Source: Confluentibacter flavum (GTDB lineage: Bacteria > Bacteroidota > Bacteroidia > Flavobacteriales > Flavobacteriaceae). From it: a stretch of 64,000 nucleotides of DNA. Shown here in pieces: positions 28,229-38,981 of this stretch. The notes beneath the pieces are model-generated. The model was not told the origin of the DNA and ran no database searches. It saw only the letters and a program-made list of their open reading frames with translations. The position numbers and the translations under genes were made by a program. Every line of letters starts with the position of its first letter. Within the stretch, counting starts at the first letter, position 1. The DNA lies in contig NZ_PJEO01000036.1 of NCBI RefSeq assembly GCF_002843175.1, forward strand, positions 1 through 64,000. The letters run 5' to 3'.

Positions 28229-28272
28229 GTAAAACTATATAAAAAAGTTTTACCCCCTAAAAAAAAGGGGGT
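28229..28272. promoter_or_regulatory. nested inverted repeats, candidate nitrogen operator
   Basis: GTAAAACT (28229-28236) pairs with AGTTTTAC (28246-28253), directly followed by ACCCCC (28252-28257) pairing with GGGGGT (28267-28272). On the minus strand a TAGTTTTA -7-like element (28230-28237) would place the C/G palindrome near -37 of the porin-amt promoter. Confidence 0.45.
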
Positions 28273-28305
28273 CAATTATATTACTTTTATCAATATTTGA
28301 TTTTT

Positions 28306-28325
28306 ACCCCTATTTTTTTATAGGT
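28306..28325. promoter_or_regulatory. second ACCCCTAT site
   Basis: ACCCCTAT (28306-28313) repeats the 8-mer found in reverse at 25492-25499 before P-II. CCTAT (28309-28313) and ATAGG (28320-28324) form a short inverted repeat around six T. Confidence 0.35.
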
Positions 28326-28569
28326 ATGTTGGTAATTTTTGTTTTTTCTGATTTTTTAGCAAATCAATTATTTGAATTATTGTCAGCATTATATTATGTT
28401 TGATTGCATTATCTTTTGTTATTATGCTATTTTGTTGATATTAATGCATAATTCTTTAATTTATAGCAACTGTAAGTGATTGAATATTTATTAAAATATC
28501 CCATAATAATTGATATTATACCATTTTTATAATGAGTTAGGTTCTAAAATCGAAATAATCAATTAGCCA

Positions 28570-28602
28570 TTGTTATTATTTAAAATCTAGTGCCTATCTT
28601 CG
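28570..28602 (+). promoter_or_regulatory. possible gltB promoter
   Basis: TTG at 28570-28572 and TATCTTCG at 28595-28602, separated by 22 bases; the -7 element has one mismatch. It gives a leader of about 35 bases before the ATG at 28643. Confidence 0.35.
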
Positions 28603-28642
28603 CTTATTAAGTCAATTTTTTAAATCAAATATTTAGTTGGTT

Positions 28643-31600
28643 ATGCTGAAGAAACAAGGAATGTATTTACCTGAATTTGAACACGATAATTGTGGTGCGG
28701 GTTTTATTTGTAGTCTTAAAGGAATTAAATCTAATGATATCATACACAAAGCATTAGAAATTCTTGAAAAACTAGAACATAGAGGTGCTGTAAGTGCTGA
28801 TGGAAAAACTGGAGATGGTGCTGGTATTTTAATAGATATTCCTCACGATTTCTTTGTTAATAATTGTAAATTTAAACTTCCTAAAGCTGGCAGTTATGCC
28901 GTTAGCAATGTGTTTTTACCCAAGAAAGTAAATCAACAAGTATATTCTATTGGCATTCTTGAAAAGCATATTAAAGAGCAAGGTCTACAAGTTATAGGCT
29001 GGAGAGATGTGCCACTTGATGAATCTGTATTAGGAGAAATTGCCGCAAAAACACAGCCTGCTGTTAAACAGATATTTGTTGGAAAAGAGAATGATGCCCA
29101 AGACGAATTTCAATTTAACTTAAAAATATTTATTGCCAGAAAAAAAGCAGAGCATGAAATTTACAGCTCTAAACTTTCGGAAAGCTCTTATTTCTACTTG
29201 CCAAGTTTATCAACTAAGATTATTATATATAAAGGACTCTTAGTCCCTGAAGATATTAAGCTTTTCTATAAAGATTTAAACGATCCTTCATTTGTGACGA
29301 GATTGGCATTGGTTCACCAACGCTTTTCAACCAACACCTTCCCTACTTGGGATTTGGCACAACCTTTTAGATACATGTGCCATAATGGTGAAATAAACAC
29401 CTTAAGAGGTAATGTTGCTAGAATGTTTTCGCGTCAGGAATTAATGGAAAGCAAGTGGTTTGGTAATGAAATAAAAAATATATTACCTATTGTACTTCCT
29501 GGTAAATCAGATTCAGCTTCTATGGATATGGTTGTTGAACTATTGATAATGACAGGACGTTCATTACCAGAAGTTATGATGATGCTTGTTCCTGAAGCTT
29601 GGGAGAAAAACCCAGATATGTCTGAGGCTAAAAAAGCATTTTACGAGTTTAACTCTTGCCTTATGGAACCTTGGGATGGCCCAGCCTCAATACCTTTTAC
29701 CGACGGCACCTATATTGGAGCAGTATTAGATAGAAATGGTCTTCGCCCTTCTAGATATACCGTAACAAAAGATGGTTATGTTATCATGTCATCTGAAACC
29801 GGCGTTATCGAAGTTGAGCCTAAAAACGTACAACATCATGGCAGATTGGAACCAGGAAAAATGTTCTTGGTAAACATGAACGAAGGCCGCATTGTTAATG
29901 ATGAAGAAATAAAAGAAAACATTGCCTCTAAGCATCCTTACAAAAAGTGGATAGACGATAATTTAGTCCACCTTAGAAATATCCCTTATAATGACTGTCC
30001 CGTGTTCTTCAACGAAGAGCACCTAACAAAAAGACAAGTTATTTTTGGATATACAGAAGAAGATATCAATACGATTATTTTACCAATGGCAAAAAGTGCT
30101 TACGAACCCATTGGTTCTATGGGTACAGATACGCCCATTGCCGTGCTTTCTGAAAAACCTCAATTAATCTATAACTATTTCAAACAATTATTTGCTCAAG
30201 TTACCAATCCGCCGTTGGATGGCATTCGTGAAGAGTTGATAACAGATATTAGTTTAACATTAGGTAGCGATACCAACATTTTTGATGTTAACGAAAAACA
30301 CGCCAGAAAATTAAAAATTAAAAATCCTGTTATTTCCAAACAAGATTTAGATAAAATAAAAAGCTTTACCAAAAATGGTTTTAAAGCAACATCCATCTCC
30401 ATTTTATACGATGTAAAAAGAGGTCATAATGGTTTAGAAGAAGCTCTAGAACATGTTTTAGATGCGGTGTCAAAAGCGATTGATGAAGGCACAAACATCG
30501 TGATTTTATCTGATAGAGATGTCAATAAAGATAAAGCGCCTATTCCTGCGTTATTAGCCTGTTCATTTGTAAACAGTGCATTGAGAACTTTAGGAAAGCG
30601 ATCAAAAGTAAGTATTATTGTAGAATCTGCTGAACCTCGCGAGGTACATCACTTTGCCTTGTTATTCGGTTACGGCGCTAGTGCCATTAACCCATATATG
30701 GTTAATGAGATTATTGAGGATAAAATTAGTGAGTTTGATGCTACTGTAGATGCCGAAAAAGCTGTTGAAAACTACAATAAAGCGGTTGGAAAAGGTATTT
30801 TAAAAGTCATGAATAAAATAGGAATCTCAACCCTTAACTCATATAGAGGTTCTCAATTATTTGAATGTATTGGTATTAATACTACCGTTGTAAACAAATA
30901 TTTCCCGAATACGGCAACCAGAATCCAGGGTATTGGGTTGCACGAAATTGAAAAAGAAATTAACAAACGTTATTCAAACGCTTTTAAAGAAAGGGATATT
31001 GCTGCGGATTTAGATTTAGAAGTTGGCGGACAATACCGATGGAGACGAAATGGGGAAGCACATATGTTTAATCCATTAACCATAGCCAAACTTCAAGAAT
31101 CCGTAAGAGATAACAAACCTAGTTCATATAAAGAATATTCAGATCTCGTAAATAATCAAGCAAAACAGTTAATGACCATTAGAGGCTTGTTTGAATTTAC
31201 AAATTACGACCCCATATCTATCGACGAAGTAGAGCCTTGGACCAATATTGTAAAACGGTTCAAAACGGGTGCCATGTCTTATGGTTCCATAAGCAAAGAA
31301 GCGCATGAGAATTTGGCTATTGCCATGAATAGAATTGGTGGAAAAAGTAATTCTGGTGAAGGTGGAGAAGATGAAGAACGATTTTATAAAGATGCCAATG
31401 GCGATTGGAAAAATAGTGCTATTAAACAAGTAGCATCAGGCCGATTTGGAGTAACTTCAAATTACCTTACCAACGCTTCTGAAATACAAATTAAAATGGC
31501 TCAAGGAGCTAAACCTGGTGAAGGTGGACAATTACCTGGTCCTAAAGTAAATCCAAGTATTGCCAAAACAAGAAATTCAACCCCTTATGTTGGATTAATT

Positions 31601-33142
31601 TCTCCGCCACCTCATCACGATATCTACTCTATTGAAGATTTATCCCAATTGATATATGATTTAAAATCAGCTAATAGAGAAGCTCGCATTAATGTAAAAT
31701 TAGTGTCCGAAGTCGGTGTTGGTACTGTGGCTGCTGGTGTAGCAAAAGCCAAAGCCGACGTTGTGTTAATTTCTGGACATGATGGTGGTACGGGAGCCTC
31801 TCCTTTAACATCTTTAAAACATGCTGGATTACCTTGGGAACTAGGTCTTGCCGAAGCGCAACAAACTTTGGTAATGAATAACTTAAGAAACCGTATTGTT
31901 GTTGAATGCGACGGTCAATTAAAAACGGGAAGAGACGTTGCTATTGCATGCTTACTTGGTGCTGAAGAATTCGGTTTTGCTACCGCTCCTTTAGTGGCAT
32001 CAGGTTGTATTATGATGCGTGTTTGCCACTTGAATACATGCCCAGTCGGTATAGCAACTCAAAACGCAGAATTACGCAAAAAATTTACAGGGCAACCAGA
32101 GCATGTGGTTAACTTCATGTATTTTGTGGCTCAAGAATTAAGAGAAATCATGGCTCAACTAGGTTTTAGAACAGTTGACGAAATGGTTGGTCAAGTACAA
32201 AAACTTAACAGAAATAAAACGATAGATCATTATAAAGCTTTAGGAATCGATTTATCCCCTATTCTTTATCAAATTCCTGTTAAAAAAGGGACTGTTCTTC
32301 ATAATACCGAGCAACAGGATCATCAGTTAGAGAAGGCATTGGATTTTAAAATTATAAACCAAGCGCATCCAGCTATTTTCAGAAAGGAAAAGATCGTTAT
32401 AGATTCTAAAATCAATAATATGGATCGTGCCTTTGGTGCCATTTTAAGTAACGAAATTTCAAAAATTTATGGCGCACAAGGCTTGCCGGAAAACACTTTA
32501 AAAGTCAATTTCACTGGATCTGCAGGTCAAAGTTTCGGAGCATTCGCAACTAATGGATTAACATTGGTTGTTAGTGGAAACACGAACGATTATCTTGGTA
32601 AAGGACTTTCTGGTGCTAAGTTAATTGTTAAAGTGCCAGAAGAAGCTACTATTGTTCCAGAAGAAAATGTTATTATTGGTAACGTTGCTTTATATGGTGC
32701 AACATCTGGAGAAATTTATATAAATGGTAAAGCCGGAGAACGTTTTTGTGTGAGAAACTCGGGAGCGAAAGCCGTTGTTGAAGGCATTGGTGACCATGGC
32801 TGTGAGTACATGACCGGTGGTGTTGCCGTCATTCTTGGAGAGGTTGGAAGAAACTTTGGTGCTGGTATGAGTGGTGGTGTTGCTTACATCTACGATTGTA
32901 AAACAACATTCAAAAAACAGTGTAACATCGAAGGTTTAAATTTAGATCCAGTGACAGAACCAGCTGATATTGCAACATTAAAAGGACTGATTGAAAATCA
33001 TTATAATTATACTTTAAGTCCTCAAGCACAACGCATTCTTGAAAAATGGGAAACTGAATTACCAAAATTCATAAAAGTACTTCCAGAAGAATACAGACAG
33101 GCTTTAATAAGATTAGAAAAAGAAAACCTTATAACACTTTAA
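28643..33142 (+). CDS. gltB: glutamate synthase, large subunit
   Basis: 1499 residues from the ATG at 28643; the TTG six bases earlier is less likely. Domains in order: N-terminal Ntn-type glutaminase whose nucleophile is C17 (HDNCGAGF) after a 16-residue propeptide, a central domain, the FMN-binding synthase barrel ([24 protein letters not shown]), the 3Fe-4S cysteines in [16 protein letters not shown] (near 1121-1133), and the C-terminal beta-helix GXGXG-type domain ([18 protein letters not shown]). It makes two glutamates from glutamine and 2-oxoglutarate. It lies six bases before gltD, in one operon. Confidence 0.97.
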   Translation: MLKKQGMYLPEFEHDNCGAGFICSLKGIKSNDIIHKALEILEKLEHRGAVSADGKTGDGAGILIDIPHDFFVNNCKFKLPKAGSYAVSNVFLPKKVNQQVYSIGILEKHIKEQGLQVIGWRDVPLDESVLGEIAAKTQPAVKQIFVGKENDAQDEFQFNLKIFIARKKAEHEIYSSKLSESSYFYLPSLSTKIIIYKGLLVPEDIKLFYKDLNDPSFVTRLALVHQRFSTNTFPTWDLAQPFRYMCHNGEINTLRGNVARMFSRQELMESKWFGNEIKNILPIVLPGKSDSASMDMVVELLIMTGRSLPEVMMMLVPEAWEKNPDMSEAKKAFYEFNSCLMEPWDGPASIPFTDGTYIGAVLDRNGLRPSRYTVTKDGYVIMSSETGVIEVEPKNVQHHGRLEPGKMFLVNMNEGRIVNDEEIKENIASKHPYKKWIDDNLVHLRNIPYNDCPVFFNEEHLTKRQVIFGYTEEDINTIILPMAKSAYEPIGSMGTDTPIAVLSEKPQLIYNYFKQLFAQVTNPPLDGIREELITDISLTLGSDTNIFDVNEKHARKLKIKNPVISKQDLDKIKSFTKNGFKATSISILYDVKRGHNGLEEALEHVLDAVSKAIDEGTNIVILSDRDVNKDKAPIPALLACSFVNSALRTLGKRSKVSIIVESAEPREVHHFALLFGYGASAINPYMVNEIIEDKISEFDATVDAEKAVENYNKAVGKGILKVMNKIGISTLNSYRGSQLFECIGINTTVVNKYFPNTATRIQGIGLHEIEKEINKRYSNAFKERDIAADLDLEVGGQYRWRRNGEAHMFNPLTIAKLQESVRDNKPSSYKEYSDLVNNQAKQLMTIRGLFEFTNYDPISIDEVEPWTNIVKRFKTGAMSYGSISKEAHENLAIAMNRIGGKSNSGEGGEDEERFYKDANGDWKNSAIKQVASGRFGVTSNYLTNASEIQIKMAQGAKPGEGGQLPGPKVNPSIAKTRNSTPYVGLISPPPHHDIYSIEDLSQLIYDLKSANREARINVKLVSEVGVGTVAAGVAKAKADVVLISGHDGGTGASPLTSLKHAGLPWELGLAEAQQTLVMNNLRNRIVVECDGQLKTGRDVAIACLLGAEEFGFATAPLVASGCIMMRVCHLNTCPVGIATQNAELRKKFTGQPEHVVNFMYFVAQELREIMAQLGFRTVDEMVGQVQKLNRNKTIDHYKALGIDLSPILYQIPVKKGTVLHNTEQQDHQLEKALDFKIINQAHPAIFRKEKIVIDSKINNMDRAFGAILSNEISKIYGAQGLPENTLKVNFTGSAGQSFGAFATNGLTLVVSGNTNDYLGKGLSGAKLIVKVPEEATIVPEENVIIGNVALYGATSGEIYINGKAGERFCVRNSGAKAVVEGIGDHGCEYMTGGVAVILGEVGRNFGAGMSGGVAYIYDCKTTFKKQCNIEGLNLDPVTEPADIATLKGLIENHYNYTLSPQAQRILEKWETELPKFIKVLPEEYRQALIRLEKENLITL

Positions 33143-33148
33143 TAAATT

Positions 33149-34615
33149 ATGGGAAAAATCACGGGATTTTTGGAATATGAAAGAGAGGTTGAACAGTATG
33201 ATGCTGTAGATAACAGACTTAAAAATTATAAGGAATTTACCATTCCTATGGACGAGAAAGCCTTGAAAAACCAAGGAGCTCGCTGTATGGATTGCGGTAT
33301 TCCGTTTTGTCATAGTGGTTGTCCGTTAGGGAATTTAATTCCTGATTTTAACGACAAAGTTTACAAAGGCAAATGGAAAGAAGCTGCTAAAATATTACAT
33401 TCAACCAATAATTTTCCAGAATTTACAGGTAGATTATGTCCTGCTCCATGCGAGGAAGCTTGTGTGCTTGGTATTAATGAAGACCCTGTAACTATAGAAA
33501 ATATTGAAAAATATATTGCTGAAGTCGCTTTCAAAGAAGGTTGGATTACAGCAAACCCACCACAAACCAGAACAGGAAAATCTGTAGCTGTTATAGGTTC
33601 TGGGCCTTCTGGTTTAGCTGCAGCTCAGCAATTAAATAGAGCTGGTCATTTAGTAACTGTTTTTGAGCGCGATGCTAAAGTTGGTGGTTTATTACGTTAT
33701 GGCATTCCAGATTTTAAAATGGAAAAGCATATTATTGATAGAAGAATTGCAGTCTTAGAAGAAGAAGGCATTACTTTTAAAACAAACACACATGTTGGTG
33801 TAGATATTGATGCCAATACCTTAAAGGAAGATTTTGATGCTATTGTTCTTTGTGGTGGCGCTACTGTAAGACGAGGCATGCCCGTTAAAGGTGCCGATCT
33901 AAAAGGCGTACATCAAGCTATGGACTTCTTAAAACAAAACAATAAACGTGTTGATGGAATTACCAATTTTGATGAAATTTTAACAGCAAAAGATAAAAAC
34001 GTTATTGTTATTGGTGGTGGAGACACTGGTTCAGATTGTATAGGGACATCCAATAGACATGGAGCAAAATCTGTAGTAAATTTTGAAATTCTACCTAAAC
34101 CAACCACCGGAAGACCAGCCAATCAACCTTGGCCTTATTGGCCCATGCGTTTACGCACTAGCTCTTCCCATAAAGAAGGTGTAGAGCGATTCTTTAGTAT
34201 TTCTACGAAAGAATTTTTGGGAGATAAAAATGGTAATCTAACAGGTTTAGTTACCACGGAAGTAGAATGGGTCTTCAAACCTGGACAAAGACCAGAATTA
34301 AAAGAAATTCCTAATACAGAAAAAACTTGGGATTGTGAATTGGCGTTGTTGGCATTAGGTTTTACAGGTGCTGAAAAAGCCATTTCAGAACAACTTGGTA
34401 TAGAAATGGATTTTAGAACCAACATCCAAGCTACGACTAAAGATTATGCAACTAATGTGCCCGGTGTTTTTGCCGCTGGAGATATGCGACGCGGACAATC
34501 GTTAATTGTTTGGGCCATTTCTGAAGGCAGGCAAGCTGCGCACCATGTCGACACTTACCTCATGGGATATTCAGATTTACCATTAAAAGACGACAACGAT
34601 TTACCTAGAGTATAA
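33149..34615 (+). CDS. gltD: glutamate synthase, small subunit
   Basis: 488 residues. N-terminal cysteine motifs (CMDCGIPFCHSGCPLGN and GRLCPAPCEEACVLG) hold two [4Fe-4S] clusters. The FAD site is VAVIGSGPSGLAAAQQL and the second Rossmann site NVIVIGGGDTGSDCIG binds NADPH. It passes electrons from NADPH to GltB. The closing FAAGDMRRGQSLIVWAISEG is typical. Six bases separate it from gltB, and the palindrome before the next gene may also serve as terminator. Confidence 0.97.
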   Translation: MGKITGFLEYEREVEQYDAVDNRLKNYKEFTIPMDEKALKNQGARCMDCGIPFCHSGCPLGNLIPDFNDKVYKGKWKEAAKILHSTNNFPEFTGRLCPAPCEEACVLGINEDPVTIENIEKYIAEVAFKEGWITANPPQTRTGKSVAVIGSGPSGLAAAQQLNRAGHLVTVFERDAKVGGLLRYGIPDFKMEKHIIDRRIAVLEEEGITFKTNTHVGVDIDANTLKEDFDAIVLCGGATVRRGMPVKGADLKGVHQAMDFLKQNNKRVDGITNFDEILTAKDKNVIVIGGGDTGSDCIGTSNRHGAKSVVNFEILPKPTTGRPANQPWPYWPMRLRTSSSHKEGVERFFSISTKEFLGDKNGNLTGLVTTEVEWVFKPGQRPELKEIPNTEKTWDCELALLALGFTGAEKAISEQLGIEMDFRTNIQATTKDYATNVPGVFAAGDMRRGQSLIVWAISEGRQAAHHVDTYLMGYSDLPLKDDNDLPRV

Positions 34616-34659
34616 TTCACTTTCCAATATACTTAATGTATTTTGTAGAACCATATTTA

Positions 34660-34697
34660 GATAATATTTAACATTTTTTGAAATGTTAAATATTATC
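34660..34697. promoter_or_regulatory. 17-bp perfect palindrome overlapping a -7 element
   Basis: Arms at 34660-34676 and 34681-34697 are perfect complements around a TTTG loop. The right arm runs into TATCTTTG (34694-34701), a perfect -7 element for the gene at 34722. It could be an operator or a terminator of gltBD without a strong T tract. Confidence 0.5.
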
Positions 34698-34701
34698 TTT
34701 G
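34694..34701 (+). promoter_or_regulatory. -7 promoter element of the bicarbonate block
   Basis: TATCTTTG is a perfect TAnnTTTG match, 20 bases before the ATG at 34722. The nearest TTG is too close to serve as -33. Confidence 0.45.
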
Positions 34702-34721
34702 AGTCTTCTAACCAATCTTAG

Positions 34722-35015
34722 ATGTTTAAAAAAACAATTGCAATATCCTTTACAGTAATATTTATGGCACTTATTATCGGGCCATCTATAATTGCTACTT
34801 TAGATGATTCTATTGATACATCTATTTTTTATTCTTTAGCTGAAGAAGAAGAGAATTGCAAATCAAAAATAGTAGTCACTTTCTCATTGTATAATAATGA
34901 TTCTTTAAGCGATTTTACTTTAAATCATTATGAGTTTTTTACTTATCAGTTTAAAAACTATTCAAAACCCCATCTTAATTTAATTTCTCCTCCTCCCGAC
35001 AAAAACATATTATAA
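34722..35015 (+). CDS. small membrane-anchored hypothetical protein
   Basis: 97 residues. One N-terminal hydrophobic segment (about 6-26, FTVIFMALIIGPSIIATL) acts as an anchor or uncleaved signal, then an acidic stretch AEEEENCKSK and a hydrophilic tail ending SPPPDKNIL. No domain recognised. Similar short proteins with a conserved ISPPPxK-type end occur in Flavobacteriaceae near transporters, from memory. It is the first gene after the palindrome and precedes the SulP gene by 91 bases. Confidence 0.55.
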   Translation: MFKKTIAISFTVIFMALIIGPSIIATLDDSIDTSIFYSLAEEEENCKSKIVVTFSLYNNDSLSDFTLNHYEFFTYQFKNYSKPHLNLISPPPDKNIL

Positions 35016-35106
35016 TTTCTGTTTTACAGACTTTACTATTAAAAAGTCTATTAATCAAGTTTAACAACTTTTGGTTATACAACCAAGAGTAAATTAATAT
35101 TATAAT

Positions 35107-36699
35107 ATGTTTAAAACTATTAAAAATGACTTGCCAGCAAGTATTGTTGTATTTTTTGTTGCCTTACCTTTATGCTTAGGTATTGCTTTGGCAAGTGGAG
35201 CCCCATTATTCTCAGGTTTAATTGCCGGTATAATTGGCGGTATTGTTGTTGGAGGCCTTAGTGGCTCCAAAGTTGGAGTTAGTGGACCTGCAGCAGGTTT
35301 AGCTGCTATTGTATTAACTGCCATTGGCACTTTGGGAGGTTACGAAAACTTTTTGGTTGCTGTTGTTTTAGGAGGTATTATACAATTACTCTTTGGGGTT
35401 TTAAAAGCAGGAATTATAGGGTATTATTTCCCATCCTCAGTAATTAAAGGTATGCTAACAGGTATTGGTATAATCATCATTTTAAAACAAATCCCAAACT
35501 TTTTTGGTTATGACGAAGAGTCTGCTTGGGATTTTGGATTTTTTGAAATTGATGGGGGAAATACCTTTTCAGAATTATTTAATATAGTAAACAATATACA
35601 TCCAGGGGCATCGCTAATTGGAATTATCAGTTTAGCCCTCCTAATATTATGGGATAAAGTATTAAGCAAAAAGCATAAAATATTTGAGATAATACAAGGG
35701 CCATTTACTGTGGTTGTTTTAGGGATTATATTTTTTATACTTTTTAAAAATAGTGATTTGCTGTCTATAAGTCAAAAACACTTAGTATCCGTTCCCATAC
35801 CAGAAGACGCAACTTCCTTTTTAAACCAATTTAGTTTCCCAAATTTTTCGGCGATTACAAATACAGATGTTTGGGTTACAGCGTTTACCATTGCACTTGT
35901 AGCTAGTTTAGAAACACTATTATGTGTAGAGGCAACTGATAAAATAGATCCTCACAAAAATGTAACGCCTACTAATAGAGAATTGCTAGCACAAGGAACA
36001 GGAAACATATTATCAGGTTTAATTGGTGGCCTTCCCATTACACAAGTAATTGTAAGAAGTTCAGCTAATATCCAATCTGGTGGAAGAAGTAAAATGTCGG
36101 CGATTATACACGGGTTCTTATTATTAATTTCTGTGATATTAATACCACGCCTATTAAATATGATTCCGTTATCTGTTTTGGCTGCCATTTTATTAGTTGT
36201 GGGCTACAAACTTGCTAAACCAGCATTGTTCAAAAAAATGTTCAATCTAGGTTGGAAACAATCTGTGCCATTTTTTGCAACCGTAATAGGCATTGTTTTT
36301 ACAGATTTACTCGTTGGTATCGGTTTGGGCTTAGCTGTTGGTATTGTAGTCATATTACTAAAAAGCTACCAAAACTCGCACTTTCTTCATATTGAAGACA
36401 AAAGCAATGGCAAGCACAAAATAAAAATGTCACTTGCTGAAGAGGTAACATTCTTTAATAAAGGTGCTATTCTAAAAGAACTAGACAGTTTACCAAGAGA
36501 TACTTATTTAGAGCTTGATCTTACTAAAACCAGATATTTAGATTACGATATTATAGAGATTCTAGAAGATTTTCTTTTTAAAGCAGGAGAAAGAAACATC
36601 GATATTAAACTAGTTTCAAAACGAGGTGTTGTAGAAAACCCATCTAGTTTTATCCAATTCTTTAAAGAAAGACCAAAATCAAAATTAAGTTTAAGTTAA
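35107..36699 (+). CDS. SulP family anion (bicarbonate-type) transporter with STAS domain
   Basis: 530 residues. The N-terminal SulP core begins DLPASIVVFFVALPLCLGIALASGAP and holds about 12-14 membrane segments, with GLSGSKVGVSGPAAGLA as the family anion-binding region. After about residue 440 a short STAS domain follows (LAEEVTFFNKGAILKELDSL to LDLTKTRYLDYDIIEILE). SulP carriers move sulfate, bicarbonate or other anions; the adjacent carbonic anhydrase points to bicarbonate. It is followed by a universal stress protein gene after 13 bases. Confidence 0.9.
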   Translation: MFKTIKNDLPASIVVFFVALPLCLGIALASGAPLFSGLIAGIIGGIVVGGLSGSKVGVSGPAAGLAAIVLTAIGTLGGYENFLVAVVLGGIIQLLFGVLKAGIIGYYFPSSVIKGMLTGIGIIIILKQIPNFFGYDEESAWDFGFFEIDGGNTFSELFNIVNNIHPGASLIGIISLALLILWDKVLSKKHKIFEIIQGPFTVVVLGIIFFILFKNSDLLSISQKHLVSVPIPEDATSFLNQFSFPNFSAITNTDVWVTAFTIALVASLETLLCVEATDKIDPHKNVTPTNRELLAQGTGNILSGLIGGLPITQVIVRSSANIQSGGRSKMSAIIHGFLLLISVILIPRLLNMIPLSVLAAILLVVGYKLAKPALFKKMFNLGWKQSVPFFATVIGIVFTDLLVGIGLGLAVGIVVILLKSYQNSHFLHIEDKSNGKHKIKMSLAEEVTFFNKGAILKELDSLPRDTYLELDLTKTRYLDYDIIEILEDFLFKAGERNIDIKLVSKRGVVENPSSFIQFFKERPKSKLSLS

Positions 36700-36712
36700 A
36701 GTTACAGGCATC

Positions 36713-37546
36713 ATGAAAAAAAATATAAATAAACCCAAAATATTAGTGCTTTCAAATTTAAAAAACTCCACTATTAACATATTGAAAAGTACGATAAGTT
36801 TAGCTAAAATGGTTGATGGAGATATCCAATTTTTCTATGTAAAAAAGCCTACAGAAATTGTAGAAAAGGATAATCAACTATCCGCAAACCGAGCTATTAA
36901 CCAAGAGCACAATGTAATAGAAAATAAAATCCAAAATTTAATAAACCCTATTTCTAAAGATTATGGAGTAAGTATAAATTACAGTTACTCTTTTGGTAAT
37001 GTGAAAAATGAAATTGATAAATATATTACGGAACATCAACCTGATATTATTGTATTAGGAAAAAAACAATCAAATTCATTAAGTTTTATTGGAGACAATA
37101 TTACTGCTTTCATTTTAAAAAAATACCCTGGTATTGTTATGATAGCGGATAATCAAAATTATTTGGAACCAAATAAAGAATTATCATTAGGCCTACTTAA
37201 TAATATAGAGCCATCGGTTAACAAGGACTTGTTAGAGCATTTGATAAGTTATACCCAAGAACCAATAAAATCATTTAAAATCATTAAAAACTCAAATACA
37301 TTTAAAGAAACTGATATTACTTCAGATAAAAAAACCATTGAATATGTATTTGAGCATAATGATAATACCATCAAAAATCTTTCTAATTATTTATCAATAA
37401 ATAATATTAACTTATTATATATGGATAGAGGAAATAAAAATTCAAAAAGCAAAAAAAGATTATTAAAATCTGAAATTAATGAGGTTCTAAAAAACCTTAA
37501 TGTGTCACTCTTACTAACAGGTAATAGAGAATACAACGTTGCTTAA
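36713..37546 (+). CDS. universal stress protein family, two-domain
   Basis: 277 residues. The first half has the Usp pattern: KILVLSNLKNSTINILKSTISLAKMVDGDIQFFYV at the first strand and helix, HQPDIIVLGKKQSNS, and an ATP-loop-like FIGDNITAFILKKYPGIVMIA. The second half (from about 150) has a weaker copy ending LLLTGNREYNVA. It lies between a SulP transporter and a carbonic anhydrase, so a regulatory role in anion transport is a fair inference. Strongly A-rich, like its neighbours. Confidence 0.75.
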   Translation: MKKNINKPKILVLSNLKNSTINILKSTISLAKMVDGDIQFFYVKKPTEIVEKDNQLSANRAINQEHNVIENKIQNLINPISKDYGVSINYSYSFGNVKNEIDKYITEHQPDIIVLGKKQSNSLSFIGDNITAFILKKYPGIVMIADNQNYLEPNKELSLGLLNNIEPSVNKDLLEHLISYTQEPIKSFKIIKNSNTFKETDITSDKKTIEYVFEHNDNTIKNLSNYLSINNINLLYMDRGNKNSKSKKRLLKSEINEVLKNLNVSLLLTGNREYNVA

Positions 37547-37590
37547 ACAACGGTTGACACAAAGAATTAATTTAATTATAAAAATATATT

Positions 37591-38220
37591 ATGAAAGCAC
37601 ATACTAGAGAAACTCAGGCAACAATGACACCTCAAAAGTCATTGCAATATTTAAAAGAAGGTAATCAAAGATTTCAAAATAATTTAAAAGCCAACCGCAA
37701 TTTATTAGAGCAGGTTAACGACACAAGTGATGGTCAATTCCCTTTTGCAACCATTTTAAGTTGTATAGATTCCAGAGTATCGGCAGAATTGGTTTTCGAC
37801 CAAGGTTTGGGAGATATTTTTAGCGTAAGGATAGCTGGGAATTTTGTAAATGAAGATATTTTAGGAAGCATGGAATTTGCCAGTAAACTAGCGGGCACAA
37901 AACTAATTGTTGTTTTGGGACATACTAGTTGTGGGGCTGTAAAAGGCGCTTGCGACGACGCTAAATTAGGCAACTTAACAGCCATGCTTAGTAAAATAAA
38001 ACCAGCGGTTAACGCTGTTACCGAACCATCGGATATTAGCAAGAGAAACTCTAAAAATTTGGAGTTTGTAGATAATGTATCCCACATGAATGTTAAACTA
38101 ACCATAGATAGAATTCATGCTGAAAGCCCTATCCTTTCTGAAATGGAGAAGAACGGAGAAATCATGATAATTGGAGCTATGTATGATATCAACACTGGGG
38201 AAGTAACATTTTTTGAATAA
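37591..38220 (+). CDS. beta-class carbonic anhydrase
   Basis: 209 residues. Zinc ligands and catalytic pair are visible: C58, D60 and R62 in ILSCIDSRV, and H111 and C114 in VLGHTSCGAVKGA. It interconverts CO2 and bicarbonate. There is no signal peptide, so it acts in the cytoplasm. It lies in a tight co-directional block with SulP and Usp genes; together with a second copy at 57 kb the organism has two beta enzymes, which are not close to each other in sequence. A role in bicarbonate handling fits. Confidence 0.95.
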   Translation: MKAHTRETQATMTPQKSLQYLKEGNQRFQNNLKANRNLLEQVNDTSDGQFPFATILSCIDSRVSAELVFDQGLGDIFSVRIAGNFVNEDILGSMEFASKLAGTKLIVVLGHTSCGAVKGACDDAKLGNLTAMLSKIKPAVNAVTEPSDISKRNSKNLEFVDNVSHMNVKLTIDRIHAESPILSEMEKNGEIMIIGAMYDINTGEVTFFE

Positions 38221-38245
38221 AAACAGAAGATTTTTTAAAAATATT

Positions 38246-38902
38246 ATGAAAAAGGAAATAAGTACGGTAGCGTTAATGTTATGTTTAACGCTACCTAACT
38301 TTTTAATGGCACAAGACAGTAATTTTGGCAACTGGTTAATCTATTTTGGGAATAAGAAATTAGACTCTAAATGGAATATCCATCATGAAGTTCAATACCG
38401 AAACTACAATGCTATAGGCGATTTAGAACAATTACTTTTAAGGACAGGTTTAGGATATACTTTTAACGAAGGAAAAAATAATGTTTTATTAGGGTATGGG
38501 TATATTCTATCTGAAAATTACATAAATAATACAGATGACAAATTAAGCGTTAATGAGCATAGAATTTTTCAACAATTTATTTCTGTCCAAAACATCGGCT
38601 CAGTTAAGTTAAGCCATAGATACCGTTTTGAACAACGCTTTATAGAAAATGATTTTAAAATGCGTTTCCGTTATTTCCTAAGTTTAAATATTCCTTTCAA
38701 AAGCACGAGCCCATTTTATTTTTCAGCTTATAATGAATTATTTATAAATACGGAAAGTGCTGTTTTTGATAGAAACAGACTTTATGGTGGCATTGGATAT
38801 CAATTAAGTGATAATATAAAATTCGAAGTCGGTTATATGAATCAGTTATTTGAGAGTAGTAATCGAGATCAATTAAATTTGATGACATTTATAAATTTCT
38901 AA
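38246..38902 (+). CDS. DUF2490 outer-membrane protein
   Basis: 218 residues from the ATG at 38246; an earlier in-frame start overlaps the carbonic anhydrase gene. A Sec signal (about 1-22, ending FLMAQ) and many short amphipathic strands (WNIHHEVQYRNY, LLRTGLGYTF, FKMRFRYFLSLNIPF) ending in LNLMTFINF mark it as DUF2490, a predicted beta-barrel of unknown role. It is 25 bases after the carbonic anhydrase and likely in the same operon. It may provide an outer-membrane path for the anions, which is only inference. Confidence 0.78.
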   Translation: MKKEISTVALMLCLTLPNFLMAQDSNFGNWLIYFGNKKLDSKWNIHHEVQYRNYNAIGDLEQLLLRTGLGYTFNEGKNNVLLGYGYILSENYINNTDDKLSVNEHRIFQQFISVQNIGSVKLSHRYRFEQRFIENDFKMRFRYFLSLNIPFKSTSPFYFSAYNELFINTESAVFDRNRLYGGIGYQLSDNIKFEVGYMNQLFESSNRDQLNLMTFINF

Positions 38903-38981
38903 AAATCAGTTAATATTAAGTTTAGATTTTTTTCTTTAAAATATTAAAAGTAAATTCGAGATAAATTAATCCAAAACTTAA

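Larger units (their letters stand above)
28169..28642. promoter_or_regulatory. divergent control region, porin-amt and gltBD
   Basis: 474 very AT-rich bases without an ORF. It holds nested inverted repeats at 28229-28272, a second ACCCCTAT at 28306-28313 and a possible gltB promoter at 28570-28602. The stretch 28330-28560 shows nothing but A/T runs. Confidence 0.5.
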
